From Salinisphaera sp. LB1 (GTDB lineage Bacteria > Pseudomonadota > Gammaproteobacteria > Nevskiales > Salinisphaeraceae), in the NCBI RefSeq assembly GCF_003177035.1, contig NZ_CP029488.1:2046001-2110000 (forward strand): a stretch of DNA of 64,000 nucleotides, written 5' to 3'. Shown piece after piece: positions 1 to 7,885 of this stretch (positions are counted from its first letter, which is position 1; each line of letters opens with the position of its first letter). The notes under the pieces were generated by a model. That model was not told the DNA's origin. It did no database searches and saw only the letters and a program-made list of their open reading frames with translations. Made by a program: the position numbers and the translations under genes.

Positions 1-686
1 GGCTGATGCGCGACGACGCCGTTGTCTCCGTGGCCACCGTGGCGGCCGGCGCGGCCCATGCATTGAATACGCCGCTGTCGACGATCGCGGTCGCGGCCGA
101 ATCGGTCTCCGAGCATCCGGATCTGCCGCCCGACGTGCATGAGGATATCGCCATCATCCGCAGCCAGACCGCGCTGTGCGCGGCCGAACTGCGGCGCTTG
201 ATCGTGGCCCGGGATCCGCGAGCGCAGTCGGTTACGCCGCTATCCACCTATGCCGAGCATCTGGTCGCGGACTGGCAAATGCGCCGGCCGGAGATCGATC
301 TGGCCGAGACCGGGCGCACTGCGCTGACGGCGGTGCCCATCCGCAACGATCCGGCACTGACCCAGGCGCTCGCGAATCTGCTCGACAATGCCGCCGATGC
401 GGCGATTGCGGCGGGGGATCAGCGCCTGTGGCTGACATGGCGTTGCGAGCAGCGGCTGCTCGAGTTGATCATCGACGACCCGGGCGCCGGTCTTGAAACC
501 GTTGCCGACAAGAACGCGCGCCCGTCGCGTGGTATGGGCCTGGGGCTGACGCTGGCGCGCGCGAGTCTGGCCCGTCTGGATGCCACGCTGGATTTTTCGG
601 CCTCGTCGTACGGCGGCACGCGTACACGGGTGCGGCTGCCGCTCGAGCCGCTGACGCCGGACGACGCGACAGGAGACGCGGCATGA
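1..686 (+). CDS. regB: RegB/PrrB-type sensor histidine kinase, C-terminal part (cut by window start)
   Basis: Membrane redox sensor kinase that would phosphorylate the adjacent response regulator. The reading frame is open to the first base, so only the transmitter is present and the membrane sensor lies outside the window. Visible: H-box AAGAAHALNTPLSTIAV, a hallmark of the RegB/PrrB/ActS subgroup; N-box LTQALANLLDNAADAA; a D-x-G nucleotide-binding motif (DDPGAGL); and the G2 box GMGLGLTLA. The stop overlaps the next start by 4 nt (ATGA), so the pair is translationally coupled. The redox-active cysteine box of RegB would be upstream and cannot be checked. The family call rests on the H-box and on the partner being an unmistakable RegA. 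Confidence 0.85.
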   Translation, partial: LMRDDAVVSVATVAAGAAHALNTPLSTIAVAAESVSEHPDLPPDVHEDIAIIRSQTALCAAELRRLIVARDPRAQSVTPLSTYAEHLVADWQMRRPEIDLAETGRTALTAVPIRNDPALTQALANLLDNAADAAIAAGDQRLWLTWRCEQRLLELIIDDPGAGLETVADKNARPSRGMGLGLTLARASLARLDATLDFSASSYGGTRTRVRLPLEPLTPDDATGDAA

Positions 687-1210
687 GGTTGCTGATCGTG
701 GATGACGATGTTGTGTTCACGCGCACGCTCGCCCGTGCGCTGGAGCGGCTCGGGCACGTCGCCACCGCTGCCGATACGCCGGCTGCGGCGCTGTCGGCGG
801 TCACGCCGGGCCATTTCGATGCCGCCATCGTGGATCTGCGGCTCGGCGAGCGCAGCGGGCTGGCCTTGATCGAGCCCTTGCTGGCCGCCGATGCCAACCT
901 GCGCATCCTCATGCTCACCGGCTATGCCAGCATCGCCACCGCGATCGAGGCGATCAAGCGCGGCGCGTTCAACTACCTGCCGAAGCCCGCCACCGCGCGC
1001 CAGATCCTCGCGGCGCTGGCGCAGGACGGCGTCACCGACGATCCGGTCGATCCGCCGGGCACTCCGACCTCGCTACGCCGGCTCGAATGGGAGCATATTC
1101 AGCATGTACTGGCCGAACACGACGGCAACGTCTCGGCCACCGCACGGGCGCTGGGCATGCACCGGCGCACGCTACAGCGCAAGCTGGCCAAGAAGCCGGT
1201 CGCTGAATGA
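683..1210 (+). CDS. regA: RegA/PrrA/ActR-type response regulator
   Basis: DNA-binding response regulator of the global redox system that controls respiration, carbon and nitrogen genes in many proteobacteria. 175 aa, the usual family length. The receiver domain has the acidic pocket D7-D9, phospho-acceptor Asp51 (AAIVDLRLG), the conserved Thr in MLTGYAS and Lys in YLPKPA. A short linker leads to a Fis-type helix-turn-helix with the near-invariant RegA sequence NVSATARALGMHRRTLQRK. It overlaps the kinase gene by 4 nt. Both genes are intact as far as seen, so this is a typical regBA pair. Targets cannot be deduced from the window. Confidence 0.92.
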   Translation: MRLLIVDDDVVFTRTLARALERLGHVATAADTPAAALSAVTPGHFDAAIVDLRLGERSGLALIEPLLAADANLRILMLTGYASIATAIEAIKRGAFNYLPKPATARQILAALAQDGVTDDPVDPPGTPTSLRRLEWEHIQHVLAEHDGNVSATARALGMHRRTLQRKLAKKPVAE

Positions 1211-1272
1211 CGACGCCGGCGACAATGTTTCAGTGGCGCGTCGAACCGCGCCCGGATTCGGGAGGGTGAATC

Positions 1273-1368
1273 ATGATCGGGATCTTCATCTTTGCGGCGG
1301 CCATGGTGCCGTTCTTCGGTTTCCTCGGCTGGGTTGCCTACAAGCTCATTACCAGCGACGACGATTGA
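1273..1368 (+). CDS. 31-residue single-pass membrane peptide (small ORF)
   Basis: Short ORF of 31 codons preceded by a good ribosome binding site (GGAGGG, 1261-1266). The product starts MIGIFIFAAAMVPFFGFLG, forms one hydrophobic helix over about residues 2-25, and ends in an acidic tail (TSDDD). It lies 62 nt after the regA stop on the same strand, so it could be co-transcribed. Composition (one helix with a WVAYKL interfacial end and charged tail) is protein-like. No family is recognised. It could be a small subunit or regulator of a membrane complex, but that is a guess. Confidence 0.5.
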   Translation: MIGIFIFAAAMVPFFGFLGWVAYKLITSDDD

Positions 1369-1532
1369 ATGAGTCTGGCCCGCTCCCCCGGGCCCGCGAC
1401 GCCTGTGCGAATCGGGTCGAACCGTTGTCCGGGGCCCCGGTGGCCGTCGAGCGTGGACGCTGAGCGCCGCAGCGGCGACAATCGGGCGCCTGATGCGGGG
1501 CGCCCGCCTGTTTTTGCTGCTGGATCGCGTTT

Positions 1533-2750
1533 ATGTCCGAGTCGTCGAGTCCGACATCGCCCGCAACCGAGGCCGGGCCCCGCCGCATCGTCACCCGTGG
1601 CGAGCGCCGTTTCGTGCTGCTGGGCACCGCCCATGTGTCGAAAGCGAGTGCGGACGAGGTGCGCGCCGAGATCGAGAGCGGCGACTACGACCGGGTGGCG
1701 ATCGAACTCTGCGACGCGCGCCATGCCGCGCTGACCCGCCAGTCCGAAATGGCGGATATGGATCTGTTCGCGGTAATCAAGAGCGGCCAGGCCGGCATGG
1801 TGGCGGCCAATCTGGCGCTTGGCGCCTACCAGCAGCGGCTGGCCGACCAGTTCGGCATCGAGCCCGGTGCGGAGATGCGGGCTGCGATCACCGCCGCCGA
1901 AGCGGCGGATACCCCGCTGACGCTGGTCGACCGCAATATCGGCATCACGCTCAAGCGGGTCTATCGCGGCATCCCCTGGTGGCAGCGCGCGTCGGTGCTC
2001 ATGGGGTTGGCGGCAAGCCTGGTCTCGTCGAACAAGATCAAGGAGGAGGACATCGAGCAGCTCAAGGAAGGCGACATGCTCGAAGCGACCTTCAACGAGT
2101 TCGCGGAGCAGTCCGAACACATGCACGCCGCGCTGATCGACGAGCGCGATCAGTACATGGCCGCCCGGCTGTTGATGCAGGCCGATACCCCCGGCACCAC
2201 GCTGGTGGTGGTCGGCGCCGGCCACCTGAAGGGTCTGGCCAACTATCTCGAACGCGGCATGGCGGCGCCGGCCGAGCGCGTGGCCACGCTCGATACCGTG
2301 CCGGCCGGCGCGCGCTGGGTGAAATGGATTCCCTGGGTGATTGTGGCGCTGGTGCTGGCCGGTTTCGGGCTCGGCTTCGCCCATAGCCCGAATCTGGGCT
2401 GGCATCTGGTCGCGGAATGGTTTCTGATCCACGGCGTGCTGTGCGCCGTGGGTGCCGCGCTGGCGCTGGCGCATCCGTTGACCGTCGTGGCGGGATTCGT
2501 GGCATCGCCGCTGACCTCGCTCAATCCCACCATCGGCGCCGGCATGGTGACCGCTGCGGTGGAGCTATGGATACGCAAACCGCGGGTCGGCGATTTCTCG
2601 ACGCTGAAATCGGACGTCACTACGGTGCGCGGCTGGTGGCGCAACCGTGTTTCCCGCGTGTTGCTCGTGTTCTTGTTGTCGACCATCGGTTCGGCCGCCG
2701 GTACCTGGATTGCCGGTTTTCGGATCGTCGATCAGCTCATCGGCGCCTGA
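1533..2750 (+). CDS. TraB/PrgY-family membrane protein
   Basis: 405-aa member of the TraB family (COG1916), named for enterococcal pheromone-shutdown proteins; the bacterial role is unknown and a protease-like activity has been proposed for the fold. The N-terminal domain shows the family motifs GTAHVSKAS (about residues 31-39) and VVGAGHLKGL (about 228-237). The C-terminal third holds three or four hydrophobic segments (around IPWVIVALVLAGFGLG, FLIHGVLCAVGAALALAH and VLLVFLLSTIGSAAGTW). The start is the first ATG; a weak GGA lies upstream and an internal start is not excluded. The gene converges with the following regulator, leaving only 24 nt between stops. Confidence 0.85.
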   Translation: MSESSSPTSPATEAGPRRIVTRGERRFVLLGTAHVSKASADEVRAEIESGDYDRVAIELCDARHAALTRQSEMADMDLFAVIKSGQAGMVAANLALGAYQQRLADQFGIEPGAEMRAAITAAEAADTPLTLVDRNIGITLKRVYRGIPWWQRASVLMGLAASLVSSNKIKEEDIEQLKEGDMLEATFNEFAEQSEHMHAALIDERDQYMAARLLMQADTPGTTLVVVGAGHLKGLANYLERGMAAPAERVATLDTVPAGARWVKWIPWVIVALVLAGFGLGFAHSPNLGWHLVAEWFLIHGVLCAVGAALALAHPLTVVAGFVASPLTSLNPTIGAGMVTAAVELWIRKPRVGDFSTLKSDVTTVRGWWRNRVSRVLLVFLLSTIGSAAGTWIAGFRIVDQLIGA

Positions 2751-2774
2751 ACACCGGCGTGCGGCGCGGCGTGC

Positions 2775-3758
2775 TCAGGAGGTCGCGCTGCTCCGGGCGG
2801 CCACACTGTCGGTCGCCTGGGCGAGATTGAGCACGGTCTGGGCGATCGATTGCGTGGTGGCCAGGGTGTCGATCGCGCCGGTGCGCAGCGCGCCGAGGAT
2901 GCCGGTCACCTTGGTTGGCTCGCTGGCCATGGCGATCACGTCCGGAATATCGTGCAGGTGTTCGATGGTGAGCCCGATCACGCGGCCGATCAGTGGCGTT
3001 TCGGCCAGATTGCCGTCGATGTCGATGAAGTCGTAGCCCATGATGTCGCCGACCACGCCGAGCTGGCGCAGTGTGGAGATCTCCTCGTTGGTGAACCAGC
3101 CCATGCGGACCATGTTGCTGTCTTCGAGAATATCGCCGACGCCGACCACCGCCACGTCCGCATGCTGAGCCTTGTTAAGCGACTGGCGCACCGTGTCATT
3201 GGCCAGTAGCGCATCCCGGATCTGGGGGTCGGCGACGATGGCCGGGGCATAGAGGGTGACGCTCTCGCCGCCGAAGCGCATCGCCATGTGCCGACAGATC
3301 TGGTCCGAATTCATGGCTTCGCCACCGCGGTAGGAGCCGCCGATAGCGCAGACAAAACTGCAGTGCCGGCGCTGGTTCGAGACCACCTGCTCCGGTACCG
3401 CGCTCACGTTGCGTCCCATGCCGACCGCGACCACGCTGGTTTCGGTCAGGGACTGATCGAGATAGCGCGCGACCAGGCCGGCCAGCAGCTCGCGCTGGCG
3501 CTCCGGATCCTTGTGATCGACGGAGATGATCGCTCGCCGGATGTCGAAGCGTTCCTTCAGCGCTTTTTCCAGCGCCGCGGTGGTGTTCGGCGGATGCTGC
3601 AGACGCACGCGGATCTCCACGATGCCCTCGGCGACCGCACGCTTGAGCAGACGCCCCACCTTCACGCGGGAGATCTCGAATCGGCTGGCCAGCTCTTCCT
3701 GGGTCCAGCCGTCGATGTGGTAGAGCTTGGCCAGCTCGGTCAGTTCATCGGGGGACAT
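2775..3758 (-). CDS. SorC/DeoR-family sugar-binding transcriptional regulator (EryD-like)
   Basis: 327-aa SorC-family regulator: N-terminal helix-turn-helix (GWTQEELASRFEISRVKVG, about residues 17-35) followed by a large sugar-phosphate-binding effector domain. EryD, the erythritol-operon repressor of Brucella and rhizobia, belongs to this family. The divergent tetritol-catabolic genes make this the likely local regulator, responding to a phosphorylated or free tetrose/tetrulose. The 445-bp gap to the dehydrogenase carries promoters for both directions and CATATG-centred palindromes placed downstream of each promoter, as expected for repression and autoregulation. Its ribosome binding site is weak. 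The family is sure; the effector is inferred from neighbours. Confidence 0.85.
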   Translation of the reverse strand: MSPDELTELAKLYHIDGWTQEELASRFEISRVKVGRLLKRAVAEGIVEIRVRLQHPPNTTAALEKALKERFDIRRAIISVDHKDPERQRELLAGLVARYLDQSLTETSVVAVGMGRNVSAVPEQVVSNQRRHCSFVCAIGGSYRGGEAMNSDQICRHMAMRFGGESVTLYAPAIVADPQIRDALLANDTVRQSLNKAQHADVAVVGVGDILEDSNMVRMGWFTNEEISTLRQLGVVGDIMGYDFIDIDGNLAETPLIGRVIGLTIEHLHDIPDVIAMASEPTKVTGILGALRTGAIDTLATTQSIAQTVLNLAQATDSVAARSSATS

Positions 3759-3824
3759 GGATTTTGTCTTTCACCTCGTCTGCCTCGGCTCGTACGTTCG
3801 AACGATCTGTGTCGAAGCCAATGC

Positions 3825-3857
3825 GATCATATGTTCGATCAGTGTACATATGCACTA
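3825..3857. promoter_or_regulatory. Two tandem candidate SorC operators (regulator side)
   Basis: Two CATATG cores, centred at 3830/3831 and 3849/3850 (19 bp apart, about two helical turns). The first reads GATCATATGTTCGATC and shares the 12-mer GATCATATGTTC with the site at 4054-4065. The second reads GTGTACATATGCAC and is less symmetric. Both lie just downstream of the minus-strand candidate promoter, consistent with autorepression of the regulator gene. Confidence 0.5.
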
Positions 3858-3864
3858 GACATTC

Positions 3865-3893
3865 ATCCTACGGCGGCACGCCGGTTTGTCCAA
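3865..3893 (-). promoter_or_regulatory. Candidate promoter of the SorC regulator gene
   Basis: On the minus strand, TTGGAC (3893-3888) and TAGGAT (3870-3865) are separated by exactly 17 bp. The -10 matches 4/6 and the -35 only 3/6 of the sigma70 consensus, so the call rests mainly on spacing and on the operators directly downstream. Confidence 0.35.
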
Positions 3894-3994
3894 TAGCATG
3901 ACGGGGTATGACGCCGCTATATTTAAGTTTATACAGAGATTTAAGACCTAGGTCTTATCGACCAAAGTCTAGGGTCATAAACAGGGTTTTCGCG

Positions 3995-4023
3995 TTGACC
4001 GGCCGATATGGGCGCAATATGAT
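3995..4023 (+). promoter_or_regulatory. Sigma70-type promoter of the tetritol operon
   Basis: TTGACC at 3995-4000 and TATGAT at 4018-4023 with 17-bp spacing, each 5/6 to consensus. Transcription would start near 4030, so the palindromic operator at 4048-4071 lies just downstream of the start, a classical roadblock/repressor position. Confidence 0.65.
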
Positions 4024-4047
4024 CGATCACGGATAAACAAATGAACT

Positions 4048-4071
4048 GTGAATGATCATATGTTCATTCAC
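4048..4071. promoter_or_regulatory. 24-bp palindromic operator, probable SorC/EryD-type binding site
   Basis: Left half GTGAATGATCAT and right half ATGTTCATTCAC pair at 11 of 12 positions. The core CATATG and the 12-mer GATCATATGTTC recur on the regulator side at 3825-3836. It is the most symmetric site in the gap and lies between the plus-strand promoter and the dehydrogenase start. Confidence 0.65.
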
Positions 4072-4203
4072 GAAAGCCGGAACCCGGGCACTTGCGACAG
4101 GCAAGTGGGCCGCGGCGGGCGCCGATGGCGTCCCGGCGCAGCGGATGAAAACCGGCGATGGCGTGCCCCGCGGCGCGAAAGTCATATTGAGGAGTCAGCC
4201 GTC

Positions 4204-5331
4204 ATGTCTGATGTTATCGATCGTCCCGAAGACGCCGCCCAGGCGGGCGACATTCCCAAGACCATGCAGGCTGTCGTCTGTTACGCGCCGGGGGACTACC
4301 GGCTCGAGGAAGTCGAGGTGCCCACCCCCGGCCCGGGCGAGATTCTGTGCCGGGTGGAACTGGTCGGCATCTGCATGTCGGATGTGAAGGTCTATCACGG
4401 CGCGCCCTCGTTCTGGGGCGATGACACCCAGCCACGCTACGTCAAGCCGCCGATGATTCCGGGGCACGAGTTCGTCTGCCGCGTGGTCGCCCTCGGCGAG
4501 GGCGCGGGCGAGGCCAAGAACGTCAAGATCGGCGATCGCGTGATCTCCGAGCAGATCGTGCCCTGCTGGGACTGCCGCTACTGCAACCGGGGCCAGTACT
4601 GGATGTGCGAAAAGCACGATCTGTACGGCTTCCAGAACAACGTGCAGGGCGCTTTTGCCCAGTACATGATCTTCACCAAGGAAGGCATCGTGCACCAGGT
4701 ACCCGATCATGTGCCGGCCGAGGAGGCCGTGCTGGTCGAGCCGCTGGCCTGCTCGCTGCATGCCGCCGACCGCGCCCAGGTGACCGCTGACGACGTCGTG
4801 GTGGTCGCCGGCGCGGGGACGCTGGGGCTGGGCATCATCGGCCAGGTCGCGCTGTCCAACCCGAAGAAACTCATCGTGCTGGATCTCAAGCCCGAGCGTG
4901 CCGCGTTCGCCAAGCAACTGGGTGCGCATGAAGTATGGAACCCGGCCGAGGAAGACGTGATCGAGAAGATCAAGTCGATCACCGACGGCTACGGTTGCGA
5001 TATCTACATCGAGGCCACCGGTTATCACAAGGCGGTGAACCAGGGCATCCACATGCTGCGCAAGCTGGGCCGCTTCGTGGAATTCTCGGTGTTCGGCTCC
5101 GAGGTCACCCTCGACTGGTCGATCATCAGCGACCGCAAGGAACTGGACGTGCTCGGCTCGCATCTCGGCCCGTATACCTATCCGCGTGCGATCGACTTCA
5201 TCGCCACCCGCAAGCTCGACATGCGCGGCGTGGTCACCCACACCTATCCGATGTCGAAGTTCCACGAGGCACTGGAAGTGATGGAGCGCGGCGAGAAATC
5301 GATGAAGGTGGCGCTGGACCCACATCACTAG
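4204..5331 (+). CDS. Zinc-dependent polyol dehydrogenase (EltD-like, erythritol/L-threitol dehydrogenase)
   Basis: 375-aa medium-chain zinc alcohol dehydrogenase, predicted to oxidise a tetritol (erythritol or threitol) to erythrulose with NAD+. Catalytic-zinc ligand candidates are Cys57 (GICMSD), His88-Glu89 (IPGHEF) and Glu179 (LVEP); the structural-zinc cluster is Cys121, Cys124, Cys127 and Cys135; the nucleotide-binding loop is GAGTLG at 203-208. The start at 4204 follows TGAGGAG at good spacing. The assignment to the EltD group of Mycobacterium smegmatis rests on the downstream erythrulose kinase and two tetrulose-phosphate isomerases. Other polyol or butanediol dehydrogenases are possible by sequence alone. 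First gene of the locus, under the palindromic operator. Confidence 0.75.
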   Translation: MSDVIDRPEDAAQAGDIPKTMQAVVCYAPGDYRLEEVEVPTPGPGEILCRVELVGICMSDVKVYHGAPSFWGDDTQPRYVKPPMIPGHEFVCRVVALGEGAGEAKNVKIGDRVISEQIVPCWDCRYCNRGQYWMCEKHDLYGFQNNVQGAFAQYMIFTKEGIVHQVPDHVPAEEAVLVEPLACSLHAADRAQVTADDVVVVAGAGTLGLGIIGQVALSNPKKLIVLDLKPERAAFAKQLGAHEVWNPAEEDVIEKIKSITDGYGCDIYIEATGYHKAVNQGIHMLRKLGRFVEFSVFGSEVTLDWSIISDRKELDVLGSHLGPYTYPRAIDFIATRKLDMRGVVTHTYPMSKFHEALEVMERGEKSMKVALDPHH

Positions 5332-5670
5332 GCGCAAGCGGGTTCGATCAGGTGTTTATGGCCGGGCGCGAATTCACACGTCCGCCGGGCGCGACAGCGC
5401 CGGCGGATGTCGGCAGCGCTGGCTTGTTCTGCTTGCTGGCCGCAGACAGGCGTGCGCAACCAGCAAACGGCCGTGCGGGATGCCGATTCAGACCGCGGCA
5501 CCCCCCAAGACCAACGTGAAAACGCACCCCCGCACACGCTCTGATAGCCGTTATACCGCCGAGTCCGGCCTGCGGGTCATGGGCGGCGGCAGGGCGTCGG
5601 TCGCGTGGCGGTCTGCGCCCAGCAAGTGCGCGTCCGGCAGTGCACAACGCATTGATTATGGAGATTCTGC
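5332..5670. other. 339-bp gap between dehydrogenase and ABC transporter genes
   Basis: No convincing gene, hairpin terminator or strong promoter was seen. Several short GC-rich inverted repeats occur (for example around 5391-5412) but none has a T-tract. Whether the importer has its own promoter or is read through from the dehydrogenase cannot be decided. Confidence 0.4.
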
Positions 5671-6324
5671 ATGAGTACAGCCACGAGCGGTCTAGCGTCC
5701 CGAAAGGTTTGGAGCGGGCGCAAGATTGTCCTGATTGTTGTGGGCCTGGGCGTGCTGATTGCCATGGGGCTGGATACCAAGGTCGTGCGACAGGGCGAGG
5801 GCCCCGCCGGGCCGAAGCAGTTCTCGCAGGCGGCCTACGGCAAAAAGGAGTTTCCCAAGGTACGCACCAAGATCAGCGAGCGCGCGGCACCGGCAACGCA
5901 GCTGGCAGCGGCGTTGGCCCAAGACAAGAGCGCCGCGGTCAAGAAGTACGGCGTACCCAACGATATCGGGCCCATCATGTCGGTGAAGTTTTCCGGCGTG
6001 GTCGGCAAGGGCGACGAGGGTGTGTTCAATATCAAGGTCCCGGGGCTGCCGCAGGATCTGACCATTCGTCTGCAGACCGGGCCGGCCATCATTGGAACGA
6101 CCCTGCGTGACGGCGCCGGCGGGATCAGATTCGGCGACTTCGAAAACCAGATCCAGTATCAGAACGCGGCGGCCGGCATCAATAACGCCATGAAGAAGCA
6201 GGTGTTGTCCGGGCTTGATCGCGATCATCTGACGGGCAAGACGGTCCACGTGGTCGGCGCGTTTCAGTTGATCAATCCGCACAACTGGCTGGTCACGCCA
6301 GTCAAACTCAAGGTCGGGTCATGA
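5671..6324 (+). CDS. DUF2291 family protein, membrane-anchored/periplasmic
   Basis: 217-aa protein of the DUF2291 family. One N-terminal membrane anchor (about residues 18-34, IVLIVVGLGVLIAMGLD) follows a positively charged start; there is no lipobox cysteine, so it is tethered rather than a lipoprotein. Family-like features are the FGDFENQIQYQNAAAGIN stretch and the C-terminal GAFQLINPHNWLVTPVKL. The function of the family is unknown; members occur next to ribose/tetritol-type ABC importers, as here, and a role in uptake or binding-protein function is inferred only from position. The stop overlaps the ATPase start by 4 nt, tying its expression to the transporter. Confidence 0.75.
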   Translation: MSTATSGLASRKVWSGRKIVLIVVGLGVLIAMGLDTKVVRQGEGPAGPKQFSQAAYGKKEFPKVRTKISERAAPATQLAAALAQDKSAAVKKYGVPNDIGPIMSVKFSGVVGKGDEGVFNIKVPGLPQDLTIRLQTGPAIIGTTLRDGAGGIRFGDFENQIQYQNAAAGINNAMKKQVLSGLDRDHLTGKTVHVVGAFQLINPHNWLVTPVKLKVGS

Positions 6325-7859
6325 GCGATCAAGCCATCTCGCAGAAGCACGGCAAGGCCATTCTGTCGGCACGCGACGTGCACAAGCGCTACGGCGGTGT
6401 GCGTGCCCTCAAGGGGGTCGATTTCGATATCTATCCCGGTACGGTGACGACGCTGTTCGGTGAGAACGGCGCAGGCAAGTCGACGCTGATGAAGATCCTG
6501 TCAGGCGTCGAGCAGCCGAGCGAAGGCCGCATCATTCTCGACGGCGAGCCGGTCACATTCGCTTCGACCGTGGATGCGCGCGACCGCGGTATTTCCATCA
6601 TCCACCAGGAACTGTCGCTCGCGCCCAATATGTCGGTGCGCGACAACATCTTCATGGGCCGCGAGCTGCGCGGTAACCGCGGCGTCGACTACGCCGAAGA
6701 GGCGCGCCAGGCGGCGGCGCTGATGGCTGAGCTCGAGGAGGACATCGATCCACTGACGTTGGTCGGTGAGCTGCGCGTCGGTCAGCAGCAGATCGTCGAG
6801 ATTGCGCGCGCGTTGTCCGTGAATTCGCGCATACTGATCATGGACGAACCCACCTCGGCGCTGTCGGCCACCGAGGTCGAGGTGCTGTTCAAGGTCATTC
6901 GGGATTTGACGGCCAAGGGGGTGGCGCTGGTCTACATCTCGCACCATCTCGAAGAGGCGCTGGAGATCACCGACTATGCGGTGGTGCTGCGCGACGGCTC
7001 GATGACGGCCCACGCCCAACGCGCGGACATCGATCTGCCCTGGATCGTGCGCAAGATGGTGGGCGAAAACTTCGACCTGGGGTCTCCGCCGACCGGCTAC
7101 GGTTTCGGCGATGTCGCCCTGTCAATCGAAGACGTTTCGGTCTCGGATGCCACGGCGAGTGGCCGTCTGGCGGTCGATCATCTTTCGCTGGACGTACGCG
7201 CCGGCGAGATCGTTTGTATTTATGGCCTGATGGGCGCCGGTCGCACCGAATTGCTGGAAGCCCTCGCCGGTGGCAGCCCGATCAGCGACGGTCGCGTCTT
7301 GCTCGGTGGCCGTGATGTTTCCGGTTTGTCGATCGCGCAGCGTATCGGTGCCGGGCTCTGTCTGGTGCCCGAGGACCGTCAGCGCGACGGTCTGGTGCAG
7401 ACCATGACGGTCGGGCGGAATCTGTCGTTGGCCAGTATTGGTGCCTTCGTGCGCAATATGCTGCTGTCGCCGCGCACCGAAAAACGCCTGGTCGATGCGG
7501 CGATTCACGATGTCACGGTCAAGACCGACGGGCCGGAGGCCATGATCGGCTCCTTGTCCGGCGGCAATCAGCAGAAAGTGGTGATCGGCAAGATGCTGAT
7601 CACGCAACCCAGCGTCATCCTGCTGGATGAGCCGAGTCGCGGCATCGACGTCGGCGCCAAAGCCGAGGTCTTTCGGCTGCTGTCCGAGCGGGCACAACAG
7701 GGCGCGGCGATCGTGTTTTCGACGTCCGAAGTCAACGAGTGTCTGTCCATCGCCCATCGCATTCTCGTCATGGCGCGCGGCCGTATCGTGGCTGAGTTCG
7801 GTCCAGACGTCTCCAAGGAACAAATCATGGCGGCCTCCGGCGAATCCGTCGCCGCCTGA
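6321..7859 (+). CDS. Sugar/polyol ABC importer ATPase, duplicated (RbsA/EryE-like)
   Basis: 512-aa tandem ATPase of the ribose/galactose (CUT2) class, energising the permease encoded next. The first domain has Walker A GENGAGKST (about residues 48-56), the degenerate signature LRVGQQQIVEIARAL and Walker B ILIMDEPTSAL. The second has an altered P-loop GLMGAGRTE (about 302), signature LSGGNQQKVVIGKM and Walker B VILLDEPSRGIDVG. A weakened P-loop in the second half is usual for RbsA-type proteins. Overlaps the DUF2291 gene by 4 nt; the permease follows 26 nt later. The substrate is probably a tetritol given the pathway genes, analogous to EryE of rhizobia and Brucella. Confidence 0.88.
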   Translation: MSDQAISQKHGKAILSARDVHKRYGGVRALKGVDFDIYPGTVTTLFGENGAGKSTLMKILSGVEQPSEGRIILDGEPVTFASTVDARDRGISIIHQELSLAPNMSVRDNIFMGRELRGNRGVDYAEEARQAAALMAELEEDIDPLTLVGELRVGQQQIVEIARALSVNSRILIMDEPTSALSATEVEVLFKVIRDLTAKGVALVYISHHLEEALEITDYAVVLRDGSMTAHAQRADIDLPWIVRKMVGENFDLGSPPTGYGFGDVALSIEDVSVSDATASGRLAVDHLSLDVRAGEIVCIYGLMGAGRTELLEALAGGSPISDGRVLLGGRDVSGLSIAQRIGAGLCLVPEDRQRDGLVQTMTVGRNLSLASIGAFVRNMLLSPRTEKRLVDAAIHDVTVKTDGPEAMIGSLSGGNQQKVVIGKMLITQPSVILLDEPSRGIDVGAKAEVFRLLSERAQQGAAIVFSTSEVNECLSIAHRILVMARGRIVAEFGPDVSKEQIMAASGESVAA

Positions 7860-7885
7860 GCACCACGGATCAGGAATTCAGAATC

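Larger units (their letters stand above)
3759..4203. promoter_or_regulatory. Divergent regulatory region between SorC regulator and tetritol dehydrogenase
   Basis: 445 bp without a convincing gene; an open frame continues upstream of 4204 but has no ribosome binding site. It is AT-richer than its neighbours. It contains a candidate promoter on each strand and three CATATG-centred partly palindromic sites, listed separately. The dehydrogenase start at 4204 is set by the site TGAGGAG at 4188-4194. Confidence 0.7.

Noticed and set aside
4048-4203. N-terminal extension of the polyol dehydrogenase to 4048
   Set aside because: That frame starts inside the operator, has no ribosome site and is out of family; the good start is 4204.
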